Positions 22,361 through 35,389 of a DNA stretch of 64,000 bases are shown piece after piece; positions within the stretch are counted from its first letter, which is position 1, and every line of letters begins with the position of its first letter. The translations under genes and the position numbers were made by a program. The stretch is from Ehretia macrophylla. Taxonomy: Eukaryota; Streptophyta; Magnoliopsida; Boraginales; Ehretiaceae. Below the pieces are notes generated by a model, which saw only the letters and a program-made list of their open reading frames with translations, searched no databases and was not told where the DNA came from. The DNA lies in assembly GCA_037974665.1 (NCBI GenBank), contig CM075783.1:43485818-43549817 (forward strand), in the 5' to 3' direction.

Positions 22361-22445
22361 GTTGAGAGAGAGGAGAGGGAGGCACGAAATAGAGAGGGAA
22401 AGGGAGAGAAAACAAGAAAGGAAAGAGAAAAGATGAGGAAAGAAT
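22361..22445 (+). repeat. Purine-rich (GA/A) tract in the L LTR
   Basis: About 85 bases almost without pyrimidines on the + strand (GAGAGAGAGGAGAGGGAGG and following AAAGGGAGAGAAAAC text). The counterpart in the 3' LTR is about 60927-61010. It directly follows the 180-bp repeats. GAGA-like tracts are common near plant core promoters, so this may mark the promoter or 5' leader, which is an inference. Confidence 0.5.
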
Positions 22446-23878
22446 AAAATCTGAGAATTCCAGTCAGTCTTGTGCCACTTTTCTACCATTTTTCTTGCTA
22501 ATTATTGCATCTCTAAGCTAAGGTGAGGGAATAAATCATTTTCTAAAAGGATCATGAGCATTTCTATTTGTTATCTTGCCATGCATATAGCTAGAAATGA
22601 AGATAATGTAAGTTAACTTGAGCTAGGCAGTTTGTTCTTCTTTGTGAAGTGTTTTTGTTTGCATCGTTTGACTTAGAAAACCTTGTTGGAATTTAATAAA
22701 TTTTGGATATGGTATACAAAACTTCTAGATGAACAACATTCATGTTTTAGGAAAAATCAAATTCTGTGGTTAAAGGTGAGTTCTTGGGCAATTTCAGTCC
22801 GTACCTACATGCGTGTATAAAATCTGATCTATGGTCTTTTCATGGTTGATTTGTGATGGTAGACCTGTATGATTTTGGCTAATTTTCACCTATATTATGC
22901 TATATTTATAGTAGAATATATCGCATGTGGTTGCGTGTGCTAATCTTGTGGTTAAGGCTATAAATGAAGGCTATTTCAGCTGGGTACATACATATGAGTT
23001 CATTGCTTGCAGATTTTTAGTTTGTTATTTTGCATCCTGAACTCGCGTAGTCACTTTGACATAGTAAATCTTACCCAAATGAGCCCATTTTTGGACACGA
23101 TGTACACAAGACATAATGGAACAAACTTCATGATGCATGAACCATCCAATTCTGACTGGAACCATTTTAAATAAGGCCATTCCAGTGAGTTTCCTGTTGT
23201 CGCGCTGAGTAGGCAGAATCACGCAATGTTTTTGTAAGTACTATAACTTGCTCATTTCAACTCTAAATCCAGATCCGTTTTATTCTAGGACAATCTAATT
23301 TTAATGAACTATCTACCTGTGAAATTTTAGCCATTTCTAAGAATTGTAAGGTTGTCAACTGAACTAGAAACAATACTAGATGCGTTGTTTGGGCTTTTCA
23401 ATTGCAATTCTTGAAGTTCTAAGTTCTTGCATGTGTTCAAAAGTTAATCAATCATGGTTATAAGCTTGTATATGAAGTCTCAATGTGTATATATGCATGC
23501 TAGACCTACTTGTACTTGAATTATATGGACAATGGATGTTACGAAGGTGTGTTTCACAAAGTTAGGCTTGTATGTTAACTCGGTATGACCCTATCACTCG
23601 TTTAATGTCCATTATGTTGTTGACATAAACCAATGGTCTAGTGTGTTCACTATAATTGTTTCAAGAGCAATGTCAAGCTAAAATAATGCTAAAGGATGAG
23701 TGACCTACTTCGTTATCCGATCCTACTTGGTTAATAGCTAAATGTCGTGTATATGTTGATCAGTCGCTATTGAACCATGATTATATGCTAGCTTATGTGG
23801 TCTCATGGTATATTAGTGCGAGTTAAATGTCTTATTACATGTCCTGTATGTGTACAAGGTATTGTGGAGCATGTTTAT

Positions 23879-26178
23879 TGTAAGGCCCAGCATGAGACCT
23901 CATGTGCATATACGTCATATCATGCATAAATAAATCATTTTATGTGCATTTACCTTGTTTTACATGCTTTTATATGGATTACTATGTGATTATCTCGATT
24001 TACGTGCATTTCATAGTTTAACGTGTCATTATGTGTTTTAAATGTCATAGGAGGATAATTAAATATTATTGAACTAAACCTAGCAACTAACTAGTTAGTA
24101 TACAACTAGAATGACATGAAATAAATAGCTTTAAGTTAGAGGGGAAATGTTGTCTTTTGGGAGTTAGGATATTATTTGCATATACTACATACACATAATA
24201 CATACAAAACATACACCAAATCTCTACACACACACACAAATCTGAAAAACATACACCACACTCACAAAACTTTGACTAAGGGAGAAGAGGAAGAAAAGGA
24301 GAAGAAAAGCAAGCAAGTGTAGCCATCTTCCACCATTTTCTTGCATTTTCAAGCTTCTATTTGCATTTTGGAACATCACCTCTTGCATCGAACTCCACAT
24401 CTAGGTGAGGGATTCTTTCAAAACTTATTGATAAAGCTTATCCAAGGTTGTAGGTTGTATTTTGTTGAGTAATATAGCTTGTGAAGTTCATCTATGTCTT
24501 CATTGTGGAGTTGGGTGTGTATATGTGTTGTAGATCTAGGAATTTTAATTTCATGATTGGATGATTGTTGATTGTTGAGTTAGGGTGGTTTTGGTTGAGT
24601 TTGAGCTCTTGTATGTTGCCTAATAGCCACTTTGAACTTGCTTGAGTGTTGGTAGGAGGATGGGAGGTTGTTTGGATGATTATTGAAGAAATTGGATCTT
24701 TCCCGTCCAGCTATCTGGGCGTTACTACCTCTATCCGGTCGCCCGAATAGAAGCCACAACGCTCGACAAAAAACTCTCATCCAGGCATTACCTGCTTTAT
24801 CCGAGCGACCTGATGAAGTCTATAACGCCCAGATGTTTGACAACTCTACGCAACATTTTTCGAAAGGCCATACTTAGTCAATCAACTCCGAATTGAGTTA
24901 TGTTTGATTCTAGAACTATCTACCTTCGATAAGATTCGATTCTAAGGTAAAATCAGATTAATTGGAGTTTGGAAAGGTAGGTAAATTACTTGATTAAGAT
25001 AGGCTAATGTAGAAGCATTGAAATGGCTCCATAGTTCCACTTGTGTTTGCATTTTCTTGTCGTTTTATGTAATCTATTGATATCTTCTCCCTATTTTATG
25101 GTACTTGGAAATTCTTGAGGCTATAAAATTGCTATATATGTATGATTATTATATGCTTGCTTGACATGTCATTAACTAATCATTTATTACCGCAAGATAT
25201 TTACATACTTACTTGCCTTATCTTTTATATTATTGTTATGACGGAAGCAACCTACTTTGTTGCTATCCTAGTCCCTCTCTCTCTTGGTGATGTCCCTTGG
25301 AGAGTTGGGTATTATATATGTATATATATATATGTTATCAATGTTGTAACCATCTAAAGGCCTGAGTGCGATCGATGGTCCCCGGGCAACATTGGGCTTA
25401 CCGATTTAGCCACAACTACCGGACCTATTCTTTACCTTTGAGGGGAGCTATCCAGAACCATCGGTTGTTGATGGAGTTTGGTGTGGGGTTTTCTTTGAGG
25501 ACTTGATCCTCGGTTGTAGTGTGGGGTTGTCATTACATGATTCAAGGTAGCAGCCTCCAATATCAGTCATCCTTGTATCCTTTTTGCAATAAGTATCTTT
25601 GTTCCTTATCTTATTGCATACTTGAGTTATTGCTTGTTTACTTACATGTGCTTTCTTATGTGCATAGCATGATTTCTTAAACTGTTTCTGAAAAGAGAAA
25701 ACCATTACAAAAACCCTTCCTATTTCATCCTTACTGAGCTATACGCAGGCGTAGCTCACCCTCTTTTTACCTTTCAGGCGGGGCTAAGGCTGAGCAGACA
25801 CATCAAGATGCTGGCAAAACTCCTTGGTATGACATCGAGGATTTTTGCCTTATGTGACTACTATGTGTTGAAGTATCTTATAGTACTTGATGTACAACTT
25901 ATTCTTTTGGACAACTCTTATATAACTAAATACTTCTATTCTTTTGAGACTTAGATACCTAAATGTTGGCTAGACTTTATGTAGGGATAGGTGATTCGAG
26001 GTCTTATATATATGTAATCAATGGTGGTTTCCTTTACTAAGGCCGATGTAATTGAAAGTCTTTTGAAAGTTTTTGGAGTATATTTGAATGTACAGGTTAT
26101 TAAGTTATTGATTTTACAGATTTTGGGTTTCGAAAGTCATGTGCCGGCCTTAGCCTTCACAGGTACCGGGGCGTGACA
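23879..26178 (+). mobile_element. Solo LTR 'S2' (2300 bp) in the L 5' LTR
   Basis: It starts TGTAAGGCCCAG and ends GGGGCGTGACA. Flanks are TTTAT (23874-23878) and TTGAT (26179-26183), a 5-bp duplication with one mismatch. The uninterrupted L copy near 62438 reads 'catctttatgaagc' through this site, which proves the insertion. Same family as S3, sharing the palindrome pair and the 'gagctatacgcaggcgtagctcaccc' region. It has a CA-rich tract at 24184-24262, an AT/TG microsatellite at 25308-25335 and a GC-rich block near 25382-25420. No gene. Confidence 0.9.
24717..24835. repeat. Two consecutive imperfect palindromes in LTR S2
   Basis: First palindrome 24717-24765: the GGGCGTTACTACCTCTATCC arm pairs imperfectly with GAATAGAAGCCACAACGCTC. 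Second palindrome 24779-24835, arms CCAGGCATTACCTGC and CTATAACGCCCAG. The arrangement matches 8111-8231 in S3. Confidence 0.6.
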
Positions 26179-27806
26179 TTGATGAAGCTAACGAAGCATG
26201 TTGAATTTGAGTTGTCTATCTTGCATTTTGAAGCCTAGTATGATGTTAAAGTGTATCAATGCTCTAGTGTCCTTTTTGGAATCGTTTCAAGAGTAATGAT
26301 ATGTTATAACTAACGAACGGGTGACCTACTTTGTTACCCGTTCTTATGTACCTAACTGATATTTACTGTAATATGTGTTACTTGTTAAATGACCATGTGA
26401 AAAGCAAAGCGGAACGAAGTGAATACATGTTACTTTTTAAATGTTCAAGTGAAAAGCAAAACGAAATGAAGCGGATGGTTGCAACCATAAAACAGATGCG
26501 GTAGCATTCGTGTTGCACTGGGTAGTATCGGGCTCGCCAGGCGATGACACGACTACCGATTGTAAGACCCCATATTTTGTCTTATCTCGTTTTACGTGTT
26601 TTATCTCGTTTTGCGTGAATTAGCCTGTTTATGTGCTATATGACTTAGAATGTGCTAATTATGTGATTAATACTCCTAATACATGCTAAGTGTGCATTCA
26701 TGAAATTTTCATAAAAAACAGAATCATAAATTTTATCGTCGATTTTGGTGAATAGTATTTTTGAACACCTATCCGCTAAAAATTTTACAGGGGTGTTTTA
26801 AATGTTTTAAAACCTAGTCCTCGAGTATTAATAGACCCGTGTTTGATTAAAACGGATTTGAAATCGGTTTTGGAATTCTTTTGCAAGAAAACAAGTTTTA
26901 AACCGATTCGTATGAAACTATTTTAATGTAACCTTCTTTGTCACCTAAAATATAATGTCTAGAATTAATTTAAGTGTTAATTTGTTAGTTGAGAAAGAAA
27001 TACTGAAGAAATTAATTAAAAGACTAAAAATAGAATTAAAAGACTAAAAAAAATTAACTTTGACTTTGCATTTTAATTGTTTGACTTCTACTTATAAGCA
27101 TCAACACACACTTACAAAGCACAAAAATATACTCAAAAACACCTACATGGCCGAGACATCCATATGAGAATAAGCCAAGGTTTTCTTCAAGTTTTCGAAG
27201 CAAATTTTCATAGAAAAACCTAGTTTTTGTCCGTAGAACTTCATGCCGAGTTTGATTCTATTTGTTGAGCACGCATTGCACGCATATCTAGGCTTATATC
27301 GCATCAAAGGTGAGAGAAAAATTCTAGATCTCAAAACTCATTTTTATGTTTTTGCTCATAACTACATTTTGAACCGTTAGAATGTTAATTTGAAGTTATA
27401 TTATTGATCAGTGCGTGCTAGGGATCGTTTATGTGTATTACTACGAGATTTGAGCCATTGTAACGAAATTATTTATTTTCGAATATTTAAAGTTGATAGA
27501 TTGGCTATTTGAGGATTATCTTGAGTTGTTGTGGTTTTAATCGATTGCCGTCGATTTCTAAAAGTTTGTTAATTACATGGTAACGCCGTTATAATGCCGA
27601 ATTTTCGATTGCGATGTTTGGGTGAAAATCCGGAAATATCAGCCTAGGTACATTGAGATTTTAGGGTTGTTGGGCTTGATTTTGATGTGTCTTGGTTGGT
27701 TTCCGAGAGGGCTAATGTAGTTGATTGAATGGGTGAGTGTTTGAAACTGATTTGGAGTGATTTGGATTAGTAGAATGTAAGATATGATTATTTGAAGTTT
27801 AGGTTG

Positions 27807-30386
27807 TGTCACACCCCAACTCGACCCCACCTATAATCAGTCAGGACGCAACAGAATTTCGGCAGTATAACGACAGTAATTAAGACATCGAGACTCTAAA
27901 CCAACCTCTTAGAATATCATACAACCAAACTCCTCAACCATTCAACAATCAACTCATCAATTAAGTTAACAACATACAACATAACCATACTATACAATAA
28001 TCATTCTTAGTTATACGCCTCCGTTCCAACATAATACCTTAACTTTAGTATACAATGCAAAATAGATTAAAACCAACTTAGTAATCTAAACATGATCAAA
28101 AAAAAGACTACTAAGTCAACATACATATGTCTTCATACTAAGGTAGGTTTTACAATACATCATGTTACAATAACTATAAACAATCTCATGGCAAAGACTT
28201 CTGCACGTAAGACTCATCCACGTAAGGCACATTTTCAGCTTCCTGAGGCACGTACCCGTAATCTTGCTCAATAACACCTGTATGCATGCAATAATAGAGA
28301 GTAAGCTTATATAAAACAAGCTCAGTGAGGATCCGATAGATCTCTAACAGTATTTACTATACTCATTGGAAATGATCCTTTGAGCAGTAAACACGCAATA
28401 AAACATCAATAACAATATAAACACATAACTATAATGACCAATCAATAAAGGATACTCTAGTTGGTGTAGCTCCAAATGCCATCACGATCTCAACCATTCT
28501 TCTTGTAACTCCCCATTACTCATGCCCCGAGGTACCTCACTAGCCCCTCCCTCCATGACACCTCCATCATGCGAGCTGGGAGTAGTCTCTGGTAGTCATG
28601 CCGTTATCAACCCGACAGCTTGATGCTGCCCAAGAGGTGGCACACACATACCAAGACTCAGCAATAATAATAAACATCATTCATAGGAGGACAATCTAGC
28701 AAAATTGCCTATCTCCCGGTTTATCAATCATCAATCAATAATCATCAATTATCATCAATTATCATCAATATAACATCAAATAATCAATTAAACAACAAAC
28801 AACTAAGTTAGATGACAAAGTAGGCCATACAACTTAACATGCATTAAACACGTAATCTAACCCTAGTCTAACCATCAACAACTCACAATTCAATCACTCA
28901 AACACTACCCAATCATCTAAAGGCTCAATTCAACAATTTAAAGAAAGACAACCTAAACTTCAAATAACCATATCTTACATTCTACTAATCCAAGCAACTC
29001 CAAATCAGTTTCCAACACTCACCCATTCAATCATCTACAATAGGCCTCTCGAAAACCAACCAAGACACATCAAAACCAAGCCCAACAACCCTAAAACCTC
29101 AATGCACCTAGGCTGAAATTTCTGGATTTTCACCCAAGCATCGCAATCGACAATTTGGCATTATAACGGCGTTACCACGTAATTAACAAACATTTAGAAA
29201 TCGACGGCAATCGATTCCAACCACAACAACTCAAGATATTCATCAAATGGCCAATCTATCAACTTTAAATACCCGAAAATAAATAATTTTGCTAAAATGG
29301 TTCAAATCTCGTAGTAATACACATAAACGATCCCTAACATGTACTGAGCAATAATATAACTTCAAATTAACATTCTAACGGTTGAAAATGCAATTATGAG
29401 CAAAAACATAAAATATGAGTTTTGAGATCTAGAATTTTTCTCTCACCTTTGATGTGTTTTGATGCAAGAAAGATGTAGAATGGATGCCCAACAAGCAAAA
29501 TCAAGCTTTGAATGAAGTGATTTGGACTTGAATGGCAAAATCTATGAGAAAAATGATTTGAAAAGCCTTGAAAATGCCTTCATCTTTCTCCTACAAAGAA
29601 CCACGGTTTTGTGTGTATTTTTTGGAGGTGCTTTGCTTTTTTTTTAATGTGTGTTGATGATATATTAAGCAAATGTCAAATAAATAAAAGAAAGTCAAAG
29701 GTGGAAACTAATTATTTTTAGTGTTTTCTTGTCTTTTAATTCATTTTCTTGACTACTCTTGCTCAAATTAATTATGCAACACCTAAACTATCTCAAGTAG
29801 TTTATTTTTAGGTGTCAAGAAGTTTTACATTCAAACAATTTCACCCGAGTCGGCTTCAAATGCGATTTTTGCAAACGAAGTTGAAAAGTCATAATATTTA
29901 TTTTCAAATGTCTTTTGAATGCACAATTAATCTAAAATCATTTAATACCAAATATAAATACATTTATATTAATATATACTAGGTCAACAAAAGTCAATGC
30001 AAGAATCGGGTTTAGAAGAAATCACTATTTGGCTCAAAAATGCTATTTTTCGCCCGAAAAGTCTATTTAAGTTACTATTCTGTTTCAGAATCAATTTTTG
30101 TCAAACATGGGTCTATTAATAATAGAGGACTAGGTTTTAAGACGTTTAAAACACCCTTGAAAAATTTTAGCGGATAGGTGTTGAAAATACTATTAATAAA
30201 AATCGTCGATAAAATTTCTGATGTCGTTTTTTATGAAAATTTCATGAATGCACACATAGCATGTATTAGGAATATAAATCACATATTTACCACATTCTAA
30301 CTCATATAACACATAAACGGGTCAAATCACGCAAATCGAGATAAATACACGCAAATCGATGTAAAGATGAAAACTAGGGTCTCACA
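27807..30386 (-). mobile_element. Solo LTR 'S1' (2580 bp) nested in the H 5' LTR
   Basis: It starts TGTCACACCCCAAC and ends GGGTCTCACA. Exact 5-bp target duplication GGTTG at 27802-27806 and 30387-30391. It is the same LTR family as the H LTR itself, in opposite orientation: the H stretch near 27640-27700 is the reverse complement of about 29060-29115. The element has thus inserted into a relative. It carries a TATA box on the minus strand at 28305-28316 and ATCATCA repeats near 28725-28785. Small ORFs inside are not genes. Confidence 0.92.
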
Positions 30387-31034
30387 GGTTGTCTTTCTTT
30401 AAATTGTTGAATTGAGCCTTTAGATGATTGGGTGGTGTTTGAGTGATTGAATTGTGAGTTGTTGATGGTTAGATTAGGGTTAGATTACGTGTTTAATGCA
30501 TGTTAAGTTGGATGGCCTACTTTGTCATCTAACTTAGTTATTTGTTGTTTAATTGATTATTTAATGTTATATTGATGATAATTGATGATAATTGATGATT
30601 ATTGATGATTATTGATTGATGATTGATGAACCGGGAGATAGGCAGTTCTGCTAGACTGTCCTCCTGTGAATGATGTTTATTATTATTGTTGAGTCTTGGT
30701 ATGTGTGTGCCACCTCTCGGGCAGCGTCGGGCTGTCGAGTTGATAACGGCATGACTACCAGACACTAGCTCCAACTCTCATGACGGAGGTGTCATGGAGG
30801 GAGAGGCTAGTGAGGTACCTCGGGTGCATGAGTAATGGGGAGTTATAAGAAGAATGGTTGAGATCACGATGGCGTATGGAGCTACACCAAATTGAGTATC
30901 CTTTATTGATTGGTCATTATAGTTATGTGTTTATATTGTATTGATGTTTATTTGTGCGTTTACTTGCTCAAAGGATCATTTCCAAGGAGCATAGTAAATA
31001 CTGTTAGAGATCTATCGGATCCTCACTGAGCTTG

Positions 31035-31044
31035 TTTATATAAG
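31035..31044 (+). promoter_or_regulatory. TATA box of the H 5' LTR
   Basis: TTTATATAAG, followed within about 25-35 bases by CTCTCTATTATTG and a TGCATGCATA-like sequence. The same arrangement is present in the minus-strand sisters (S1 28305-28316, E2 43041-43050, E3 58507-58516), so the box is conserved across the family. The transcription start is probably near 31070 by distance only. Confidence 0.6.
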
Positions 31045-31555
31045 CTCACTCTCTATTATTGTATGCATACAGGTGTCCTTGAGCAAGATTACGGGTACGT
31101 GCCTCCAGAAGGGGAAAATGTGCCTTACGTGGATGAGTCTTATGTGTAGGAGTCTTTGCCATGAGATTGTTTGGTAATATGATGTATTGTAAACCTACCT
31201 TAGTATAGAGACTTATGTATAATGGTTTAGTAGTCTTCTTTTGACCTTGTTTAGATTACTAAATTGGTTTATAGTCTATTTTGATATGTATGTTAAAGTT
31301 AAGGTATTATGTTGGAACAGAGGCGTATAACTATGAATGGATCGTCTAAAAATGATTGTTGTATAGTATGGTTATGTTGTATGTTGTTAATGGTATTAAG
31401 GAATTGATTGTTGTTTGGTTGAGGGGTTTAATTGTATAATGTTCTGAGAGGTTGGTTTAGAGCCTCGGTGTCTTTATTACTGTCGTTATACTGCTGAATT
31501 TCCGTTGCGTTCTGACTGATCATTGGTGGGGTCGAGTTGGGGCGTGACATTTAAG

Positions 31556-31567
31556 TGGTATCAGAGC
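31556..31567 (+). promoter_or_regulatory. Primer binding site of H
   Basis: TGGTATCAGAGC, six bases after the LTR end. This sequence is complementary to the 3' end of plant initiator methionine tRNA, the usual primer of many Ty3/gypsy and copia elements. It fixes the LTR boundary and the + orientation. Confidence 0.92.
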
Positions 31568-31840
31568 GCATGTTCGCTGTCAGCCGGGGTTTTCTCGGAA
31601 TGTGGGTAATGGTCTTAGCATGAAAGTCTGTATGATGTGAAAGAAAGGTGAACTATGTGTTAATATGGTTAAGTGATTAAGTGATTATGTGATTTAGTAC
31701 TTATGTGATTATTTGACTAATTTGTTTATGTGATTGATACTTAAGTGATTTATGTGCTTTATATGAGTTTGTTTCTTATGTGTAAGTAGTTGTTCATAGT
31801 TTGCTTATGTGCAACCTGTGCTAACTCTTTGATTACTAGA
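31568..31840 (+). other. H untranslated leader with TTATGTGATT repeats
   Basis: Between primer site and gag start. About ten imperfect copies of (A/T)TTATGTGATT / TTAAGTGATT lie between 31660 and 31790, spaced about 10-17 bases apart. The same motif in reverse complement (AATCACATAA) fills the corresponding region of E1, E2 and E3. In LTR elements this region normally carries dimerisation and packaging signals; a role here is an inference. Confidence 0.6.
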
Positions 31841-31945
31841 ATGACGGGTAGACCCAGGACCAGAGGTAGGCCTGAGATGACTGATGAGATTCTGAGAAAT
31901 GTGGCACCAGGCCAAGTTAGAGATAATGATCGTATAGGTGCAGCT
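31841..31945 (+). pseudogene. gag: H gag, N-terminal 35 codons before the E1 insertion
   Basis: An ATG at 31841 opens a frame beginning MTGRPRTRGRPEMTDE, a basic Arg/Pro-rich start typical of plant Ty3/gypsy Gag. It runs uninterrupted into the target duplication CAGCT (31941-31945), where E1 sits. The same frame continues at 47174 after the second CAGCT, so before E1 arrived this was one reading frame. The start was chosen as the first ATG after the leader, and because E1 keeps a relic of the same start at 36441-36475. Confidence 0.8.
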
Positions 31946-34330
31946 TGTCACGCCCCAACTTGACCCCTCCTATAATCAGTCAGGACGCAATGGAATTTCG
32001 GCAGTATAACGACAATGAATAGGATACCGAGGCTCAAAATCAACCTCAATAGGACATCATACATCAACTCCATAAACCATACAACAAACAACTTCTCAAT
32101 AACATAGCAATATACATCATAACCATATTATACAATAAACATTCCTCGTTATATGCCTCCGTTCCAACGTAATACATGAACCTTAATAAACAATACAAAA
32201 ACATATTGTGCCAATCTAGCAACCTAATCACAAACAAAAGAAAGGCTACTAAGACAACATCAATTAATTCATTAACTTTTCCACATTTTTACATTATGAA
32301 CTACAAAGCATATAAAAGTCTACTAAGTTAATTTACAAGATAGTAAAACAATACAACATCAAAGATAAGACTCTGGAACATAAGACTCATCCACGTAAGG
32401 CACATTTTCCTCTTCAGGAGGCACGTACCCGTAATCTTGCGAAAGTACACCTATAAGCATGCAATAATAGAGAGTGAGCTTATATAAAATAACCCCAGCG
32501 AGGATCCGATACATCTCGAGCAAGGTCTACTAAACTCCTTGGAATAATCCTTTGAGTCAGTAAACGCACAATAACATAAATAATACTATCACCACATAAC
32601 TATATAACCATTCAATAAAGGATACTCTAGTTGGTGTAGCTCAAAACACCATCACGATCTCAACCATTCTTCTTGTAACTCCCCATTACTCACACACCCG
32701 AGGTACATCACTAGCCCCTCCCTCCATGACACCTCCGTCATGCGAGCTGGGGGTAGTCTCTGGCAGTCATGCCGTTTTCAACCCGACAGCCCAACGCTGC
32801 CCGAGAGGTGGCACACACATACCAAGACTCCATAACAATCATCAATAATCAATCAATCATCAATCAATAATCATCTACTCATCAATACTAGCACCAATAA
32901 TCAATTAGACAACAAATAACTAAGTTAGATGACAAAGTAGGCCATCTAACCGAACATGCATTAAACACACAATCAAACTCTAATTTACCCATCAACAGCT
33001 CACAATTCAATCACTCAACCCACCCCCAATCAACTAAGGCTGAATCTAACATTTTAAAGAAAGACAACCTAAACTTCAGTTAATCATATCTTACATTCTA
33101 CTAATCCAAACAACTCCAAATCAATTTCAAACACCCACCCATTCAACCAACTACATTAGCCCCCTCGGAAAACCACCATAACACCTCTAAATCATGCCCG
33201 ATAACCCTAAAACCCTAAGGTGTCAAGGCTGAATTTTCCAGATTTTCACGCAAACATCATAATCGAAAATTCGGCATTACAACGTCGCTACCACGTAATT
33301 ATCAAACATTTAGAAATCGATGGCAATCGATTCCGATCAACACAACTCAATTTAATCAACATTGAACAATTTAATCAAATTTAAATACCCGGAAAATAAA
33401 AATTATGCTACAACCGATAAAAACTCGTAGTATTACAGCTAAATGATCCCTAGCATGCAAGGAGCAATAATCTAACATCAGATTAGAATTCTAACGGTTC
33501 GATTTTCAATTCTACGCAAAAACACAAAAGTTGAGTTTTGAGATCCAGAATTTTTCTCTCACCTTTGATCCGAAGTAAAGCTAGGAATGCGTGCAATAGG
33601 TGCCCAACAAGCGGAATCCAGCCCGGTTTGAAAAGATTCGGACTTTAAATGAGTTTTCTAAGGCAAAATTACTTTGAAAATAAGTTGAATAAAATCTATT
33701 TTTTTTCCTAAGCTTTCACGGCTGCAAGGTGTGTGTAAATGTGGTGTTTTGCTTTGTTTCATTGTGTGTTGGTGATATATGCATGAAAGTCAACAAGTTA
33801 AATGAAAGTCAAAGTTGAAACTTTAGTATTTTTAGTGTTTTCTTGACTTTAAATGCATTTTATTGATTACCAAAATTCAAAACAATTATTCAACACCCAA
33901 GATAGCTCAAGTAGATTATTTTTAGGTGACAAGAAATTTTACAATCAAACAATTTCACCCGAGTCGACTTAAAACTCGATTTTCGTAAAAGTCGATGTAA
34001 AAACCCTAATAAATTCTTAAGTCGATTTTAAAACCATTTTCATCAAACACAGGTCTATTAAAGTTTGTGGTCTAGGTCTAGAAGGGTTAAAAATACCAGT
34101 TTCAAAATTTTAGCGGACGTGTTTCAAAAACACTATTCACTAAAAATTAACGATAAAATTTCAGACTCCGTTTTTTATGAAAATTTTATGAATGCACATT
34201 TAGCACGTATTAGGAGTATTGATATCAAAATTATAACATTCTAGGCCCTATAGCACATAAATAGGTCATATGCACGCAAAACGAGACAAAGCACGTAAAT
34301 CAAGTTAAAGCAGAAAAGTGGGGTTTCACA
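31946..34330 (-). mobile_element. E1 3' LTR (2385 bp)
   Basis: TGTCACGCCCC to GGGGTTTCACA. It contains the minus-strand TATA region near 32479-32490, a GC-rich block near 32776-32815, ATCAATC repeats near 32835-32885 and the ACGTG-like array at the right end (34200-34330). No gene. Confidence 0.9.
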
Positions 34331-34343
34331 TTCTCCCCTCCTT
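34331..34343 (-). promoter_or_regulatory. E1 polypurine tract
   Basis: On the minus strand AAGGAGGGGAGAA, directly before the 3' LTR start. Identical in E2 (39727-39739). Confidence 0.85.
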
Positions 34344-35389
34344 AAAACAATTGCGTCCGCGCAATTCTCGAACTAACAGACAATTAAATCCTTAATCGTT
34401 ACACTTAACAATACTTCTCTTAGTTCTCATTTATCTCTTAGGATGACACCTAACCAAAGACCTCAAAAGATCAAACTCTGTTGACTGCAAGATGATTATC
34501 ATAATTCCAAGACAATCTTCAATTCATAATTCTCTCCTACCTAATATCATATTGCATATGAAAGAAATCGCAACTCCAAGTCTTAGCATGACACCACTAA
34601 TTATCAATCATCCCTTACTACACAAAAGAACTCTATGAACACCCCGAGGGTTTAAAAAAAACTCATTTACGATAACATGAATGATTATTGATCAAGGGAA
34701 TATCTCAAAAGTGACATTAGTCAGAATATGGCTCTTATGAAATTTACAAGGAAATAAGAATATGGAAAGTCATATTTGAGCCAACAATCAAGTGAACAAG
34801 ATGTCAAACAGGTTAGAGATTCGAGGGACTAATAGTTTAATAAGGAAGTATGATAACTAAGATATGGAATGTCTCAGCACCTATCAGCTAAATAAGCACG
34901 AACAAAGGATGATGATGAGTCAAAACAGTGCTGAGTATGTTGAACAAAATTCTTGAACAAGTAGACATTTCAATTATCGATGATTGTTCAAGGAACCAAT
35001 AAGTAGGTTGTACTTGAGGCAAAATAAAATAAAGAAATAAAAGATGATTAATACAATAGAAAATATGAGTGTCAAGATAATGAGTATCTCAACATGCAAT
35101 AACCAAAGAAGTATAAATAAGAAAGGACAATGCTGAGTATATTAAATGAGCAATTACTAGCAAAGTAATGGCTCAGGATTTAATAATGAAACAATAGGAT
35201 TAACAAGGATCAACAAGAATGACAGTGATGTACTTAGGTAAGGAGTACATCAAACAAGTGAAATCGAATAAGTAAAATGGTATACCAAAGGTGAAATTAC
35301 TTCCAAATGAATAGTAATAGGATGAAATGAAATGTTGAAACCAATGGTTGGAGATATAGAATGAAATATAGAAGTTTCAAACCTTAACT

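Larger units (their letters stand above)
26561..31549 (+). mobile_element. H 5' LTR (about 2.4 kb, split by solo LTR S1)
   Basis: The two parts 26561-27806 and 30387-31549 join at GGTTG. The U3 start holds a phased ACGTG-like array (26575-26690), further on a run of TGATGATT repeats (30565-30630), a GC-rich block (30718-30765) and a TATA box (31035-31044). It ends at GGCGTGACA directly before the primer site. The 78-codon minus frame at 30538-30774 is antisense to the element and recurs in sister LTRs. Confidence 0.88.
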
